This document shows positions 22,420 to 30,540 of a stretch of DNA of 64,000 nucleotides, piece by piece. The translations under genes were made by a program, and so were the position numbers. The DNA comes from JAMQPK01 sp963782595. GTDB taxonomy: Bacteria; Acidobacteriota; Vicinamibacteria; Vicinamibacterales; JAMQPK01. Location: assembly GCA_963782595.1 (NCBI GenBank), contig CAWAKJ010000005.1:62001-126000 (forward strand), written 5' to 3'. Each line of letters starts with the position of its first letter. Positions within the stretch are counted from its first letter, which is position 1. Below the pieces are notes generated by a model. It saw only the letters and a program-made list of their open reading frames with translations. It was not told the origin of the DNA and ran no database searches.

Positions 22420-24957
22420 CTACTCGTACCGCAGCGCCACCATCGGATCGACGCGTGTGGCCCGACGCGCCGGCAGATAGCCGGCGGCCGCCGCAGCGAC
22501 AATCAGTGTTGCCACCGCGACGAGCAGCGTCATTCCGTCCGTCGGCTCGATGCCGAACAATTGGGACGAGACCAGCCGGCCTGCACCAAGTGCTGCCCCC
22601 ACGCCGATGGCCACTCCTCCGGCGACCAGTAGCATCGTCTCGCGCACGACCAGACCAAGAACCGCTTCGCGTTGTGCGCCCATGGCCATTCGGATGCCGA
22701 TTTCGCGTGTGCGGCGCGAGACGTTGTACGACATCAGCCCGAACAGTCCGATGGCCGCGACAAACAGGGCGATGGCGCCGAAGACCACGTAGGCCTGCGC
22801 CAGCACCCGTTCCTGGGCATAGCGGCGCTCGATCTGCGAGACCTGCGTTTCGATCGTCACAATCGGAATGCTCGGGTCGACGGCGCTCAATGTTTCGCGA
22901 ACGGCGCTCATGACCGATTTCGGATCGACGGCCGTGCGCACGGTGAAGACGAGATCTTCCGAGCCGGCCTGAAGGTACGGCAGGTAAAGCGTTGGAGGGG
23001 CCGGCTCGCGGAGACTGTTGTAGCGCACATCGCGCAGCACGCCGACGATCTCGATGTTGCCGGCGCCTTCGGGTGACCTTCCGACGCGGTGGCCAACAGG
23101 ATTCTCATTCGGAAAGAATTTTCGTGCGGCCGCTTCATTGATGATGGCTGTTTCGGGCCCTCGCTTGTCGTCGCGGTCGGTAAATCCACGCCCGGCGACG
23201 AGCGGGATTCCCATCGTGGCAAAGTAACTGGGTGCGACGATGACGTAGTTGATGTCGTCGCGCTCGGACTCATATGCGGCTCGCCCGCCTGGATACGCAC
23301 GCCCCTGAACGAACAGGCCTGTTCCGCTTGTGTTTCCCGACAACAGCGTCGGCCTCGAAACCGTAGACGACTTCACCCCAGACACCGTCTGCAGGCGATT
23401 CATGCCGTCTGCCAGGAACTGTAACCTTCGCTCGTCGGTAAGACCGCCGCCCTCGGCATCGACGCGAATGAAGAGCAGGTTCTGAGGATCGAATCCCACG
23501 TCCACGTTTCGCAGGTTGCTCAGGGTGCTGAGAAACAGTCCCGCGCCCACGAGCAGGACGACCGAGATCGACACCTGCGTCACGAGCAAGACCTTGGAAA
23601 GGATCGTGCTCGATCCCGCAACGCTGCGGCTGTTTTCCTTGAGCGCTACGCCAACGTCCATCTTCGTGGCGCGAAGTGCCGGCGCGATACCGAACACGAC
23701 CCCCGCAAGCACTGTGGCGGTTGCCGTAAACGCGAAGATCCGCCAGTCCGCCGGCGCGGCCGTGCCGAGGGGCGCCGGCAGCAGCGATTGTCCCCAGCGC
23801 GCCATCATCAGTCCGAGCGCTCCGCCCACTCCAGCCAGCAGCACGCTCTCTGTCAGCAGCTGCCGGATGAGCCGGCCGCGCGTCGCCCCGATCGAAAGCC
23901 TGACGGAAATCTCGCGCTGGCGCGAGGCCGCGCGCGAGAGGAGAAGGTTCGCCACATTCGCGCAGACGAGCAGCAGGACAAGCGCGACCACGGCGCCGAT
24001 GACCGTGAGCGCCCTCATCTGGCTCTCGTCGTTGTCGTAGGTGCCGCGGCTCGCGGAATCGACGAGCAGGTGAGGGATTGCCGTGCGGCCCTGATTGTGC
24101 GATCGGTTGCGGACGTCCTCGGACGCCGCTGCCAGAAATGCGTCCATCCCTGCCCGCGCTTGACGCTGGAACACCGGTTCGAAGTTGCCGTGCACCTGCT
24201 CAGGAGTGATGCCAGGTTTGAGTCGGCCCGTCACCTGAACCCACCACGCCGTCGCATCGCTCATCCGCGGCGGATCGCCGCTGATTTGATCCTCGAGCCT
24301 GATGGGCATCGTCAGAGAAGACGGTTGTGCGGACACGAGCTGCGTGCCGGCGAATGATTCTGTCGTGACCCCGACGATTGTTACCGGCACGTTGTTGATG
24401 CGGACGACCTTGCCGATGACGCTGGGATCTGACGAGAACCGCGATCGCCAGTAGCGCTCGGCCAACACGGCGACGGCCGGTGCAGCAGGATTGTCGTCAT
24501 CAGGCGAGAGTGTGCGACCTATCCGCGCGGTGACGCCGAGCAAGGCGTGATAGTTGCCCGTCGCCATCAGCGTGCTCGTCCTTTCCGCACGCCCGTCGAT
24601 GGTGACCGTGATGCCTCCCGGCCGAGTCGCGGCGAGATCGGTCATCGTCTGATTGGCCGATCTGAAATCCTGGAACATGGGGTAGGAGAACGTGGCGCGG
24701 ACAGGTCTTCCGTCGGCTCCGCGCCCGCTGTTCCCGTAGTCGTTCGAGTCGTTCGACATGTCGTTCCGGCCACCCCACTTGAGGCGAACCAGGGAGTCAG
24801 GATCCCGGACCGGCAGCTTTCGCAGCAGCAGCCCGTTGACGGCTGTGAAGACGGCGGCGTTAGCGCCGATGCCGACGGCGAGCGTCAGCACGACGACGGT
24901 CGTCCACGCCTTGGCCTGCAGGAGCACCCGGATTCCGTGGCGGAGATCTCTCAGCAT
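22420..24957 (-). CDS. ABC transporter permease, ADOP/MacB-like
   Basis: An 845-residue membrane protein of the acidobacterial duplicated orphan permease family. It holds two MacB_PCD-FtsX units: helix ~18-40, periplasmic MacB_PCD domain, three helices ~ 330-440 (FtsX motif NVANLLLSRAASRQREISVRLSIGATRGRLIRQLLTES), a second periplasmic domain and three C-terminal helices (SYNVSRRTREIGIRMAMGAQREAVLGLVVRE). No ATPase gene is adjacent, as is usual for this family, so it must borrow one encoded elsewhere or act differently. GATAAT lies 8 bp before the ATG. Confidence 0.93.
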   Translation of the reverse strand: MLRDLRHGIRVLLQAKAWTTVVVLTLAVGIGANAAVFTAVNGLLLRKLPVRDPDSLVRLKWGGRNDMSNDSNDYGNSGRGADGRPVRATFSYPMFQDFRSANQTMTDLAATRPGGITVTIDGRAERTSTLMATGNYHALLGVTARIGRTLSPDDDNPAAPAVAVLAERYWRSRFSSDPSVIGKVVRINNVPVTIVGVTTESFAGTQLVSAQPSSLTMPIRLEDQISGDPPRMSDATAWWVQVTGRLKPGITPEQVHGNFEPVFQRQARAGMDAFLAAASEDVRNRSHNQGRTAIPHLLVDSASRGTYDNDESQMRALTVIGAVVALVLLLVCANVANLLLSRAASRQREISVRLSIGATRGRLIRQLLTESVLLAGVGGALGLMMARWGQSLLPAPLGTAAPADWRIFAFTATATVLAGVVFGIAPALRATKMDVGVALKENSRSVAGSSTILSKVLLVTQVSISVVLLVGAGLFLSTLSNLRNVDVGFDPQNLLFIRVDAEGGGLTDERRLQFLADGMNRLQTVSGVKSSTVSRPTLLSGNTSGTGLFVQGRAYPGGRAAYESERDDINYVIVAPSYFATMGIPLVAGRGFTDRDDKRGPETAIINEAAARKFFPNENPVGHRVGRSPEGAGNIEIVGVLRDVRYNSLREPAPPTLYLPYLQAGSEDLVFTVRTAVDPKSVMSAVRETLSAVDPSIPIVTIETQVSQIERRYAQERVLAQAYVVFGAIALFVAAIGLFGLMSYNVSRRTREIGIRMAMGAQREAVLGLVVRETMLLVAGGVAIGVGAALGAGRLVSSQLFGIEPTDGMTLLVAVATLIVAAAAAGYLPARRATRVDPMVALRYE

Positions 24958-24965
24958 GACGGGGC

Positions 24966-24971
24966 ATTATC
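24966..24971 (-). promoter_or_regulatory. -10 box of the ADOP permease gene, leaderless spacing
   Basis: GATAAT on the minus strand 8 bp from the ATG at 24957. No convincing -35. Confidence 0.4.
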
Positions 24972-25020
24972 AAGCGGCGTGCCGCCCCTGAACGAACGTC
25001 TTATAGGGGTTGTCCGTAGT

Positions 25021-25038
25021 GTCCGGCTTTAGCCGGAC
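25021..25038. repeat. REP-A palindrome
   Basis: Arms GTCCGGCT and AGCCGGAC, 8 bp each, with a 2-nt loop. The flank GTAGT before the left arm matches, in reverse complement, the ACTAC after the copies at 17335 and 31457. It lies between vapC2 and the permease gene. Confidence 0.75.
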
Positions 25039-25097
25039 CCATCGAGCCGGACCAACCGCGTCCGGTGGTGGGACGGACAGGCTCACAGACGAACGCG

Positions 25098-25556
25098 CTA
25101 GTCGTCTTGAACGGCGCTCGAGATGACGGCGATCGAGTGGCGAGTGGTCCCGACGACGGCGCTGAGCGGGATGCCGGCATCGAACGTCGCAAGGTACCCC
25201 CCCATCTTCTTTGCCAGCCCGAGAAGATAGATGTCACTGATCTGCCGATGACCGCGGATCACGGCAATGTTGAAGTAGCGAGTATCGGTCAACGAGATCG
25301 AGTCGGTCCACAAGACGTGACGCTTGTGTGCGCAGAACTGTCGCAGATGGTCGAGCAGGTCTACTGGCCGCCATGGCTCGGCGGGATACCGGGGATTGGC
25401 AAGGATGCGCACAAAGCCATTTTGCGTGAGCGGGCAGGTGGCCCAACCTTCCGACTCGTGATCGGCGAACCAATCGTGTGCGGCTTCGTGGTGCACGTGG
25501 TCGGGATCGAAAAGCGCGATCAGGAGGCTGACGTCGAGTAGAGCGATGCGGCTCAC
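25098..25556 (-). CDS. vapC: PIN-domain toxin (VapC-like), second module
   Basis: A 152-residue PIN-domain ribonuclease: Asp8 (LLDVSLLIALFDPDHVHHEAAHDWF), a central polar motif (CPLTQNGFVRI), and the acidic pair in QISDIYLLGLAKKMGGYLATFDAGI. This matches the TA-type VapC subgroup with the long DHxHH helix. It overlaps the upstream antitoxin gene by 4 bp. Not closely similar to the vapC at 16915, so the two modules are independent. Confidence 0.9.
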   Translation of the reverse strand: MSRIALLDVSLLIALFDPDHVHHEAAHDWFADHESEGWATCPLTQNGFVRILANPRYPAEPWRPVDLLDHLRQFCAHKRHVLWTDSISLTDTRYFNIAVIRGHRQISDIYLLGLAKKMGGYLATFDAGIPLSAVVGTTRHSIAVISSAVQDD

Positions 25557-25777
25557 TCCTCGTCTCTGAGCTCGTTGACCAGCTTCATCGTCACAATGCG
25601 TCCACCGGGACGGCGGGGGAGTAAAGGCACGCCATTGCGGATCTTTGGAACGGTTGTGGATGTCAGTGCCTGGCGCGCCAGATCTGACAGCGCTTTGCCG
25701 GCGGTGACACCGCGATAGGCGCCGATCTCCTTGGCTGCCTGAAGCACGTCTTCGTCGAGGTCGAGCGTGGTGCGCAT
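25553..25777 (-). CDS. vapB: Antitoxin (VapB-like, ribbon-helix-helix type)
   Basis: A 74-residue protein beginning MRTTLDLDEDVLQAAKEIGAYRG, the strand-helix of an RHH/CopG-like antitoxin, followed by GKALSDLARQAL and a proline/arginine-rich C-terminus likely to bind the toxin. The ATG at 25777 was preferred because it lies 6 bp after a consensus promoter; two further in-frame ATGs upstream would add seven residues. First gene of the operon. Confidence 0.87.
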   Translation of the reverse strand: MRTTLDLDEDVLQAAKEIGAYRGVTAGKALSDLARQALTSTTVPKIRNGVPLLPRRPGGRIVTMKLVNELRDEE

Positions 25778-25783
25778 GCGTCT

Positions 25784-25812
25784 ATCATCACGCATCAAAC
25801 ATCAGATGTCAA
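25784..25812 (-). promoter_or_regulatory. vapB2 promoter, leaderless
   Basis: Minus strand TTGACA (25807-25812), 17-bp spacer, GATGAT (25784-25789), then 6 bp to ATG. Related TGATG motifs inside and around the spacer (TCTGATGTTTGATGCGTGATG) may be antitoxin-binding half-sites. Confidence 0.55.
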
Positions 25813-25825
25813 TGCTCGGATGGTC

Positions 25826-25859
25826 GTTGGGTTCGAGGGTTCGTTGGGTTCGTGGGTTC
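25826..25859 (+). repeat. 17-bp period repeat, GTTGGGTTC + GNGGGTTC
   Basis: Two copies of a 9+8 bp unit. Lies between divergent vapB2 and the TPR lipoprotein gene. Same general character as the heptamer arrays but a different period. Confidence 0.65.
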
Positions 25860-25889
25860 AGAAAGCGCCAATCGGTGTCTAAGTCGCCG

Positions 25890-27386
25890 ATGAGATTCGC
25901 CTTCGCGATGTCGCTCGCCATCCTGATGGCATGTGCGCCTCGGCCGGCACCTGTCGTCGCTCCTCGCATTACCGCCGAACAGCTCGCCGTCCAACTGGCG
26001 GAAGCCGATCGGCTGGCCTCCCGCGGTTGCTATCTCTGCCTTAAAGAGGCGGCCGCCTCGTACTTGGCCCTCCTGGCACTATCAGATGATCCAGTCCTCG
26101 CTCGCAAGGCGCTCGAGAACAATCTGATGCTCGTGCTGCGCGAGATCGAGCTCCGCCTTCCCGATTCGGGCGCACGAGAAGCCGCGCAGCAGCTGCAGGC
26201 GAAAGTTCCATCGAGCTACGCCACCTATTTCGAAGCGCTCGACGCACTGGGCGGCCCGCCCGGCCGCCTTCGCCAAGGCTACGGCGGCCCGCCGGAGCTT
26301 TACGCGGAGGCGGGACAGTACGTCCGCGGTGATCAACTTTACGTGCCGGCCGAGCAGCGTGCGGTGCGCACTCGGCTTGCCAGCGCGCTCGAGAAGGAAT
26401 GGCCCGCGAGTGCGATGAAGGCGTACTTCTACCTGGCCATGGCGCTGAATGCCGGGATGGTTGCAGAGCTGAAGCCGCAGCTCGAGGCGATGCTCAGCAC
26501 ACACGCCGAGGATCTCTCGCTGAAGTACCGCACTCAGGCGTTTCTGCCGCTCTTCTCGATGGAGACATCGCGGGACCTGATCGGGCAGGAAACAGGCTTC
26601 GGGGAAGTGCACTTTCTGATTGGCCAGAGAGCGATCCTGAATGGAAATCTCGGCAGCGCGTACCTCGAGCTGAGGCGGGCGCACGAGCTGCTGCCCGACA
26701 GCGCCTCGATATCGCTGGTGCTGGCGAATGTCTTGATGTCGTATGCGCGTTTTGCCGACGCGCTGGCGGCGTTCGACCGTGTCCTGAGCGCCGGCCCCGA
26801 CGACGCCGCGCTCGTCGGCCGTGCGAGGGCCCTTAGTTACCTCAGGCGTCACGACGATGCGATTGCCGTGCTCGACGAGACGTTGAAGGAGCTGCAGACC
26901 AATCCAGGAGAGAAGTACTACTGGCGTGCGTGGAATCGCCTGCAGAAAGGGGAATCGCAGGCGGCGTCCGATGATGCCGCGAGCGCGCTGAAGGCGATGA
27001 GGAACAACCAGGTCTACAACCTGGCCGGCATGGCCGCGTTCAACCTGAACCACCTCGCCGACGCACGCGACTATTTCGACAACGCCTTGAAGATCAACCG
27101 CGCCGACTGCGACTCGGAGCGATACCTGGGGCAGATCGACTCGGTCGAACGAAACTGGAAGGCCGCCTCGGGCCGGTTTGCCCAGGCGGCGGCCTGCTAC
27201 GATGCGGCTGTCGATCGCATGCGCGGCGAGCTTGCCGAATACGAGAAGGACATCACCGGCCTGTCCAATGCACTCATTGGGGCCAAGCGCGCAGAGATCA
27301 AGGACGCAGAAACCCTCCGTGCCAATTCAGCCAACAATGCGGCCGTGGCGTCGAAGAATGCTGGACTTCAGCCTCCGGGCTCCTGA
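25890..27386 (+). CDS. TPR-repeat lipoprotein
   Basis: A 498-residue predicted lipoprotein; the signal segment ends in lipobox LMAC at about residue 15. The body is helical with tetratricopeptide-like repeats, clearest in the region 255-430 (GNLGSAYLELRRAHELLPDSASISLVLANVLMSYARFADALAAFDRVLSAGPDD). Such proteins act as scaffolds in the envelope. Residues ~124-134 (GRLRQGYGGPP) come from an inserted REP-C element and break the helical pattern. Start ATG chosen before the lipoprotein signal; upstream in-frame sequence is encoded by repeats. No enzyme motif. Confidence 0.8.
   Translation: MRFAFAMSLAILMACAPRPAPVVAPRITAEQLAVQLAEADRLASRGCYLCLKEAAASYLALLALSDDPVLARKALENNLMLVLREIELRLPDSGAREAAQQLQAKVPSSYATYFEALDALGGPPGRLRQGYGGPPELYAEAGQYVRGDQLYVPAEQRAVRTRLASALEKEWPASAMKAYFYLAMALNAGMVAELKPQLEAMLSTHAEDLSLKYRTQAFLPLFSMETSRDLIGQETGFGEVHFLIGQRAILNGNLGSAYLELRRAHELLPDSASISLVLANVLMSYARFADALAAFDRVLSAGPDDAALVGRARALSYLRRHDDAIAVLDETLKELQTNPGEKYYWRAWNRLQKGESQAASDDAASALKAMRNNQVYNLAGMAAFNLNHLADARDYFDNALKINRADCDSERYLGQIDSVERNWKAASGRFAQAAACYDAAVDRMRGELAEYEKDITGLSNALIGAKRAEIKDAETLRANSANNAAVASKNAGLQPPGS
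26262..26289. repeat. REP-C element inside a coding region
   Basis: Arms GGCCGCC (26262-26268) and GGCGGCC (26283-26289) around TTCGCCAAGGCTAC, nearly identical to the core at 17344-17369. It is translated in frame as RLRQGYGG in the TPR lipoprotein. Confidence 0.75.
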
Positions 27387-27407
27387 CCTGGAGCCTGGAG
27401 CCCGAAG
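27387..27407 (+). repeat. Heptamer repeat, CCTGGAG type (3 units)
   Basis: Three 7-bp units starting directly after the TGA stop of the TPR lipoprotein gene. Confidence 0.6.
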
Positions 27408-27454
27408 TCGGACTACGTAAGCACTGTCGCCCATCGACCATCTGTAATGCCTGC

Positions 27455-27460
27455 TACAAT
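27455..27460 (+). promoter_or_regulatory. -10 box upstream of uvrA
   Basis: TACAAT 35 bp before the uvrA ATG; TCGACC (27434-27439) is a weak -35 at 15 bp. No SOS (LexA) box is recognised. Confidence 0.35.
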
Positions 27461-27495
27461 GAAGAGTTTCAGGAACCCCCAAGAAAGCACACAGG

Positions 27496-30336
27496 ATGGG
27501 TCAGGGCTGGATAGCCGTACGCGGAGCCCGCGTACACAATCTTCGCGATATCGACGTCGATATTCCCCGCGACAAGCTCACGGTCATCACCGGGCTGTCG
27601 GGGTCGGGTAAGTCGTCGCTCGCCTTCGACACGATTTACGCCGAAGGGCAGCGCCGCTATGTCGAATCGCTCTCCGCGTACGCGCGCCAGTTCCTCGAGC
27701 AGATGGAGAAGCCCGACGTCGATCTCATCGACGGCCTGTCCCCCGCCATCTCCATCGAGCAGAAGACGACGGCGTCCAACCCGCGATCGACGGTGGGCAC
27801 CGTCACCGAAATCTACGACTACCTGCGGCTCCTGTTCGCGAACATCGGCATTCCGCACTGCCATCAATGCGGGCGCGAGATCTCGGCGCAATCGCTCGAG
27901 CGCATCATGGACATGGTGATGCTGTATCCCCAGGATGCGCGCATCAACGTGCTGGCCCCGATCGTCCGCGGCCGCAAAGGCGAGTTCAGAAAAGAGCTCG
28001 CCGAATTGAAGAAAAAGGGGTTTACCAAAGCGCGCATCGACGGTGCGTACCGCTCTCTCGACGAAGACATCAAGCTCGATCGCCGCCGCAACCACGCCAT
28101 CGACATCGTCGTCGATCGGCTCATTGTGAAGTCGGGCATCGAGCGGCGCCTCGCCGAGTCCATCGAGATCGCCCTCAACCTCGCCGAGGACATCGTCGTC
28201 ATCAACACGCTCGATGGCGGCGACCGGTTGTTCTCGCGCCGGCTGGCCTGTATCGAGTGCGGCATCAGCATGCCCGAGATGACGCCGCGCGCCTTCTCGT
28301 TCAACTCGCCGCACGGCGCGTGCACGGAATGTCAGGGGCTCGGTGCGCTGCACGACTTCGATCCGAACCGCATCGTGCCCGATCAGACGAAGTCGCTGGC
28401 CGATGGCGCTATTGTCCCGTGGGCGAAAGGCGACAGAAAGCTCGTGCGCGAAGCGATTGCCGGCCTCGGCAAGAATCTGGGCTTCGACCCGGCGACACCG
28501 TTCATGAATCTGACGAAAAAAGTGCGCGATCAGATTCTGTACGGCGGGAACGGAAAGGGATTCGAGGGCATCATCCCTAATTTGCGCCGGCGCTTCGACG
28601 AGGCCTCATGGACCGAGCAGGAAGATCTGGAGGTGTATCGATCGCTCAGGCCGTGCCCGGTCTGTCGTGGCGAGCGTCTGAAGCCGCAGAGCCTGGCCGT
28701 CAAGGTGAAACGACGCACGATTGCCGAATACGTGAACCTGCCCATCAGCGAAGCGTATGACGTGTTTCACAGCCTCGACTTGAGCGAACGCGAAAGCCTC
28801 ATCGCCGGACGCGTGCTGAAGGAAATTCAGGATCGCCTGCGATTTCTCTACGACGTCGGCGTGGGCTACCTGACGCTGGGCCGCAGCGCGACGACGCTGT
28901 CCGGTGGCGAAGGGCAGCGGATCCGCCTGGCGACGCAGATTGGCGCGAACCTGACGGGCGTGTTGTACGTGCTCGACGAGCCGTCGATCGGGCTGCACCA
29001 GCGCGACAACCGCGCGCTGCTCGGTACGCTGCGTCATCTCCGCGATCTCGGCAACACGATCATCGTCGTCGAGCACGACGAAGAGACGATTCGCGTCGCC
29101 GATTACCTGATCGATCTCGGGCTCGGCGCCGGGGAACACGGCGGCAACGTCATCTTCCAGGGGACGCCTGAGGAGCTGCTGACGCAGACAGGGCAGATGG
29201 CAGATGGCAGAGGGCAGATGGCAGATGGCAAAGGGCAGGGGGCGGAGAGCAACGGGCACGCATCTCTGACGGGCCAGTATCTGCGCGGCGAGAAGAGCAT
29301 CAGCATGCCGCAGGCGAGGAGATCCGCAACGAAAGGGCACCTGCTGATCCGTGGCGCGCGCGAGAACAACCTGAAGCACATCGATGTGCGCATCCCGCTG
29401 GGCGCGCTGGTGGCAGTGACGGGTGTCAGCGGCTCGGGCAAATCCACGCTCGTCAACGACATCCTCTACAAGTCGCTCGCTCGAGAGCTGTACCGGGCCG
29501 GCGACGATCCCGGTGCGCACGACGCCATCGAAGGCATCCAGCACATCGACAAAGTCATTGAGATCGATCAGTCACCCATCGGGCGGACACCTCGGTCGAA
29601 TCCGGCCACCTATACGGGGCTGTTTACGTTCATGCGCGAGCTCTTCGCGATGCTGCCCGAGGCCAAGGCGCGGGGATTCCGGCCAGGACGGTTCTCCTTC
29701 AACGTCAAAGGCGGGCGTTGCGAAGGCTGCCAGGGCGATGGTGTGATTGCGATCGAGATGCACTTTCTGCCCGACGTCTACGTCACGTGCGAGCAGTGCA
29801 AGGGACGGCGGTACAACCGCGAGACACTCGAGATTCAGTATCGAGGCAAGTCGATTGCCGACGTGCTCGACCTGACGGTCGATCAGGCGCTCCCGCTGGT
29901 CGAAAATTTTCCGGGGATTGCGACCAAGCTGCGCACGCTGCAGAGCGTCGGCCTCGGCTATGTCGAGCTCGGCCAGTCGGCGACCACGCTAAGCGGTGGC
30001 GAGGCGCAGCGCGTGAAGCTGGCCAAGGAGCTGTCGCGGCGGGGCACCGGCAGAACGCTCTACATCCTCGACGAGCCCACTACGGGTCTCCATTTCGCAG
30101 ACACCCACAAACTGCTCGACGTGCTGAACAAGCTTGTCGATCAGGGCAATACGGTGGTGGTGATCGAGCACAACCTCGACATCATCAAGTCAGCCGACTA
30201 CATTATCGATCTCGGGCCCGAAGGGGGCGCCGGCGGGGGGCGTGTCATCGCCGAAGGTACGCCCGAAGAAGTCGCCAAGACACCGGAATCGGCGACGGGG
30301 GAGTTCCTAAGACCGTTACTGACGTCAGTTTTATGA
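27496..30336 (+). CDS. uvrA: Excinuclease ABC subunit A
   Basis: A 946-residue UvrA, the damage-sensing ATPase of nucleotide excision repair. Both ABC modules are complete: Walker A GLSGSGKSS (33-41) and GVSGSGKST (~643-651), signature motifs LSGGEGQRIRLA and LSGGEAQRVKLA, and Walker B segments YVLDEPSIGLH and YILDEPTTGLH. Zinc-finger cysteines are visible at CHQCG, CIECG/CTECQG, CPVCRG and CEGCQGDG/CEQCKG. Length is normal, but residues ~566-584 (GQMADGRGQMADGKGQG) are encoded by eight GGCAGAT heptamer units between the first module and the second, a loop that evidently tolerates insertion. Monocistronic as far as can be seen. Confidence 0.97.
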   Translation: MGQGWIAVRGARVHNLRDIDVDIPRDKLTVITGLSGSGKSSLAFDTIYAEGQRRYVESLSAYARQFLEQMEKPDVDLIDGLSPAISIEQKTTASNPRSTVGTVTEIYDYLRLLFANIGIPHCHQCGREISAQSLERIMDMVMLYPQDARINVLAPIVRGRKGEFRKELAELKKKGFTKARIDGAYRSLDEDIKLDRRRNHAIDIVVDRLIVKSGIERRLAESIEIALNLAEDIVVINTLDGGDRLFSRRLACIECGISMPEMTPRAFSFNSPHGACTECQGLGALHDFDPNRIVPDQTKSLADGAIVPWAKGDRKLVREAIAGLGKNLGFDPATPFMNLTKKVRDQILYGGNGKGFEGIIPNLRRRFDEASWTEQEDLEVYRSLRPCPVCRGERLKPQSLAVKVKRRTIAEYVNLPISEAYDVFHSLDLSERESLIAGRVLKEIQDRLRFLYDVGVGYLTLGRSATTLSGGEGQRIRLATQIGANLTGVLYVLDEPSIGLHQRDNRALLGTLRHLRDLGNTIIVVEHDEETIRVADYLIDLGLGAGEHGGNVIFQGTPEELLTQTGQMADGRGQMADGKGQGAESNGHASLTGQYLRGEKSISMPQARRSATKGHLLIRGARENNLKHIDVRIPLGALVAVTGVSGSGKSTLVNDILYKSLARELYRAGDDPGAHDAIEGIQHIDKVIEIDQSPIGRTPRSNPATYTGLFTFMRELFAMLPEAKARGFRPGRFSFNVKGGRCEGCQGDGVIAIEMHFLPDVYVTCEQCKGRRYNRETLEIQYRGKSIADVLDLTVDQALPLVENFPGIATKLRTLQSVGLGYVELGQSATTLSGGEAQRVKLAKELSRRGTGRTLYILDEPTTGLHFADTHKLLDVLNKLVDQGNTVVVIEHNLDIIKSADYIIDLGPEGGAGGGRVIAEGTPEEVAKTPESATGEFLRPLLTSVL
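29192..29247 (+). repeat. Heptamer tandem repeat, GGCAGAT type, inside uvrA (8 units)
   Basis: Eight perfect-length 7-bp units, 56 bp, consensus GGCAGAT. It stays open in the uvrA frame although 7 is not a multiple of 3. Same family as 39474-39546 inside pbpC. Confidence 0.88.
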
Positions 30337-30490
30337 CGGTTGTGGTAGGAATACAACACTGTTCAGGCGGGTTTGTGTGGTCCCCGTACCACAAGAGTGT
30401 CATTACCAGTCGCTGGCCCTTCCTCCTGTCCTTGTGCTAAATGTCAATAATGTAACTACTTAGCGTCTTGAGGGCGTTACACGGCAAGAT

Positions 30491-30506
30491 GGGCACCGGA
30501 ATTGCT
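30491..30506 (+). promoter_or_regulatory. Candidate sigma54 (-24/-12) promoter of lpxC
   Basis: GGGCAC-C-GGAA-TTGCT matches the RpoN consensus TGGCACG-N4-TTGCW except at two bases, with the invariant GG and GC at the right distance. The predicted start is near 30517, 24 bp before the lpxC ATG. No sigma54-type activator is in the window. The 204-bp gap also contains a decayed REP-A copy (around 30516-30534) and otherwise nothing I can name. Confidence 0.35.
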
Positions 30507-30540
30507 CTAGGACGGCCCGGCTAAAGCCCTGCTACTGAGC

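Noticed and set aside
24958..25097. Possible small gene or RNA between the ADOP permease and vapC2
   Set aside because: The 140 bp hold a -10 box, a REP-A palindrome and GC-rich sequence only; no frame with a start and protein-like composition and no tRNA fold recognised.
30318..30329. Perfect palindrome ACTGACGTCAGT at the uvrA 3' end as a regulator site
   Set aside because: It lies in the last uvrA codons, is not repeated elsewhere and has no gene start close enough to control.
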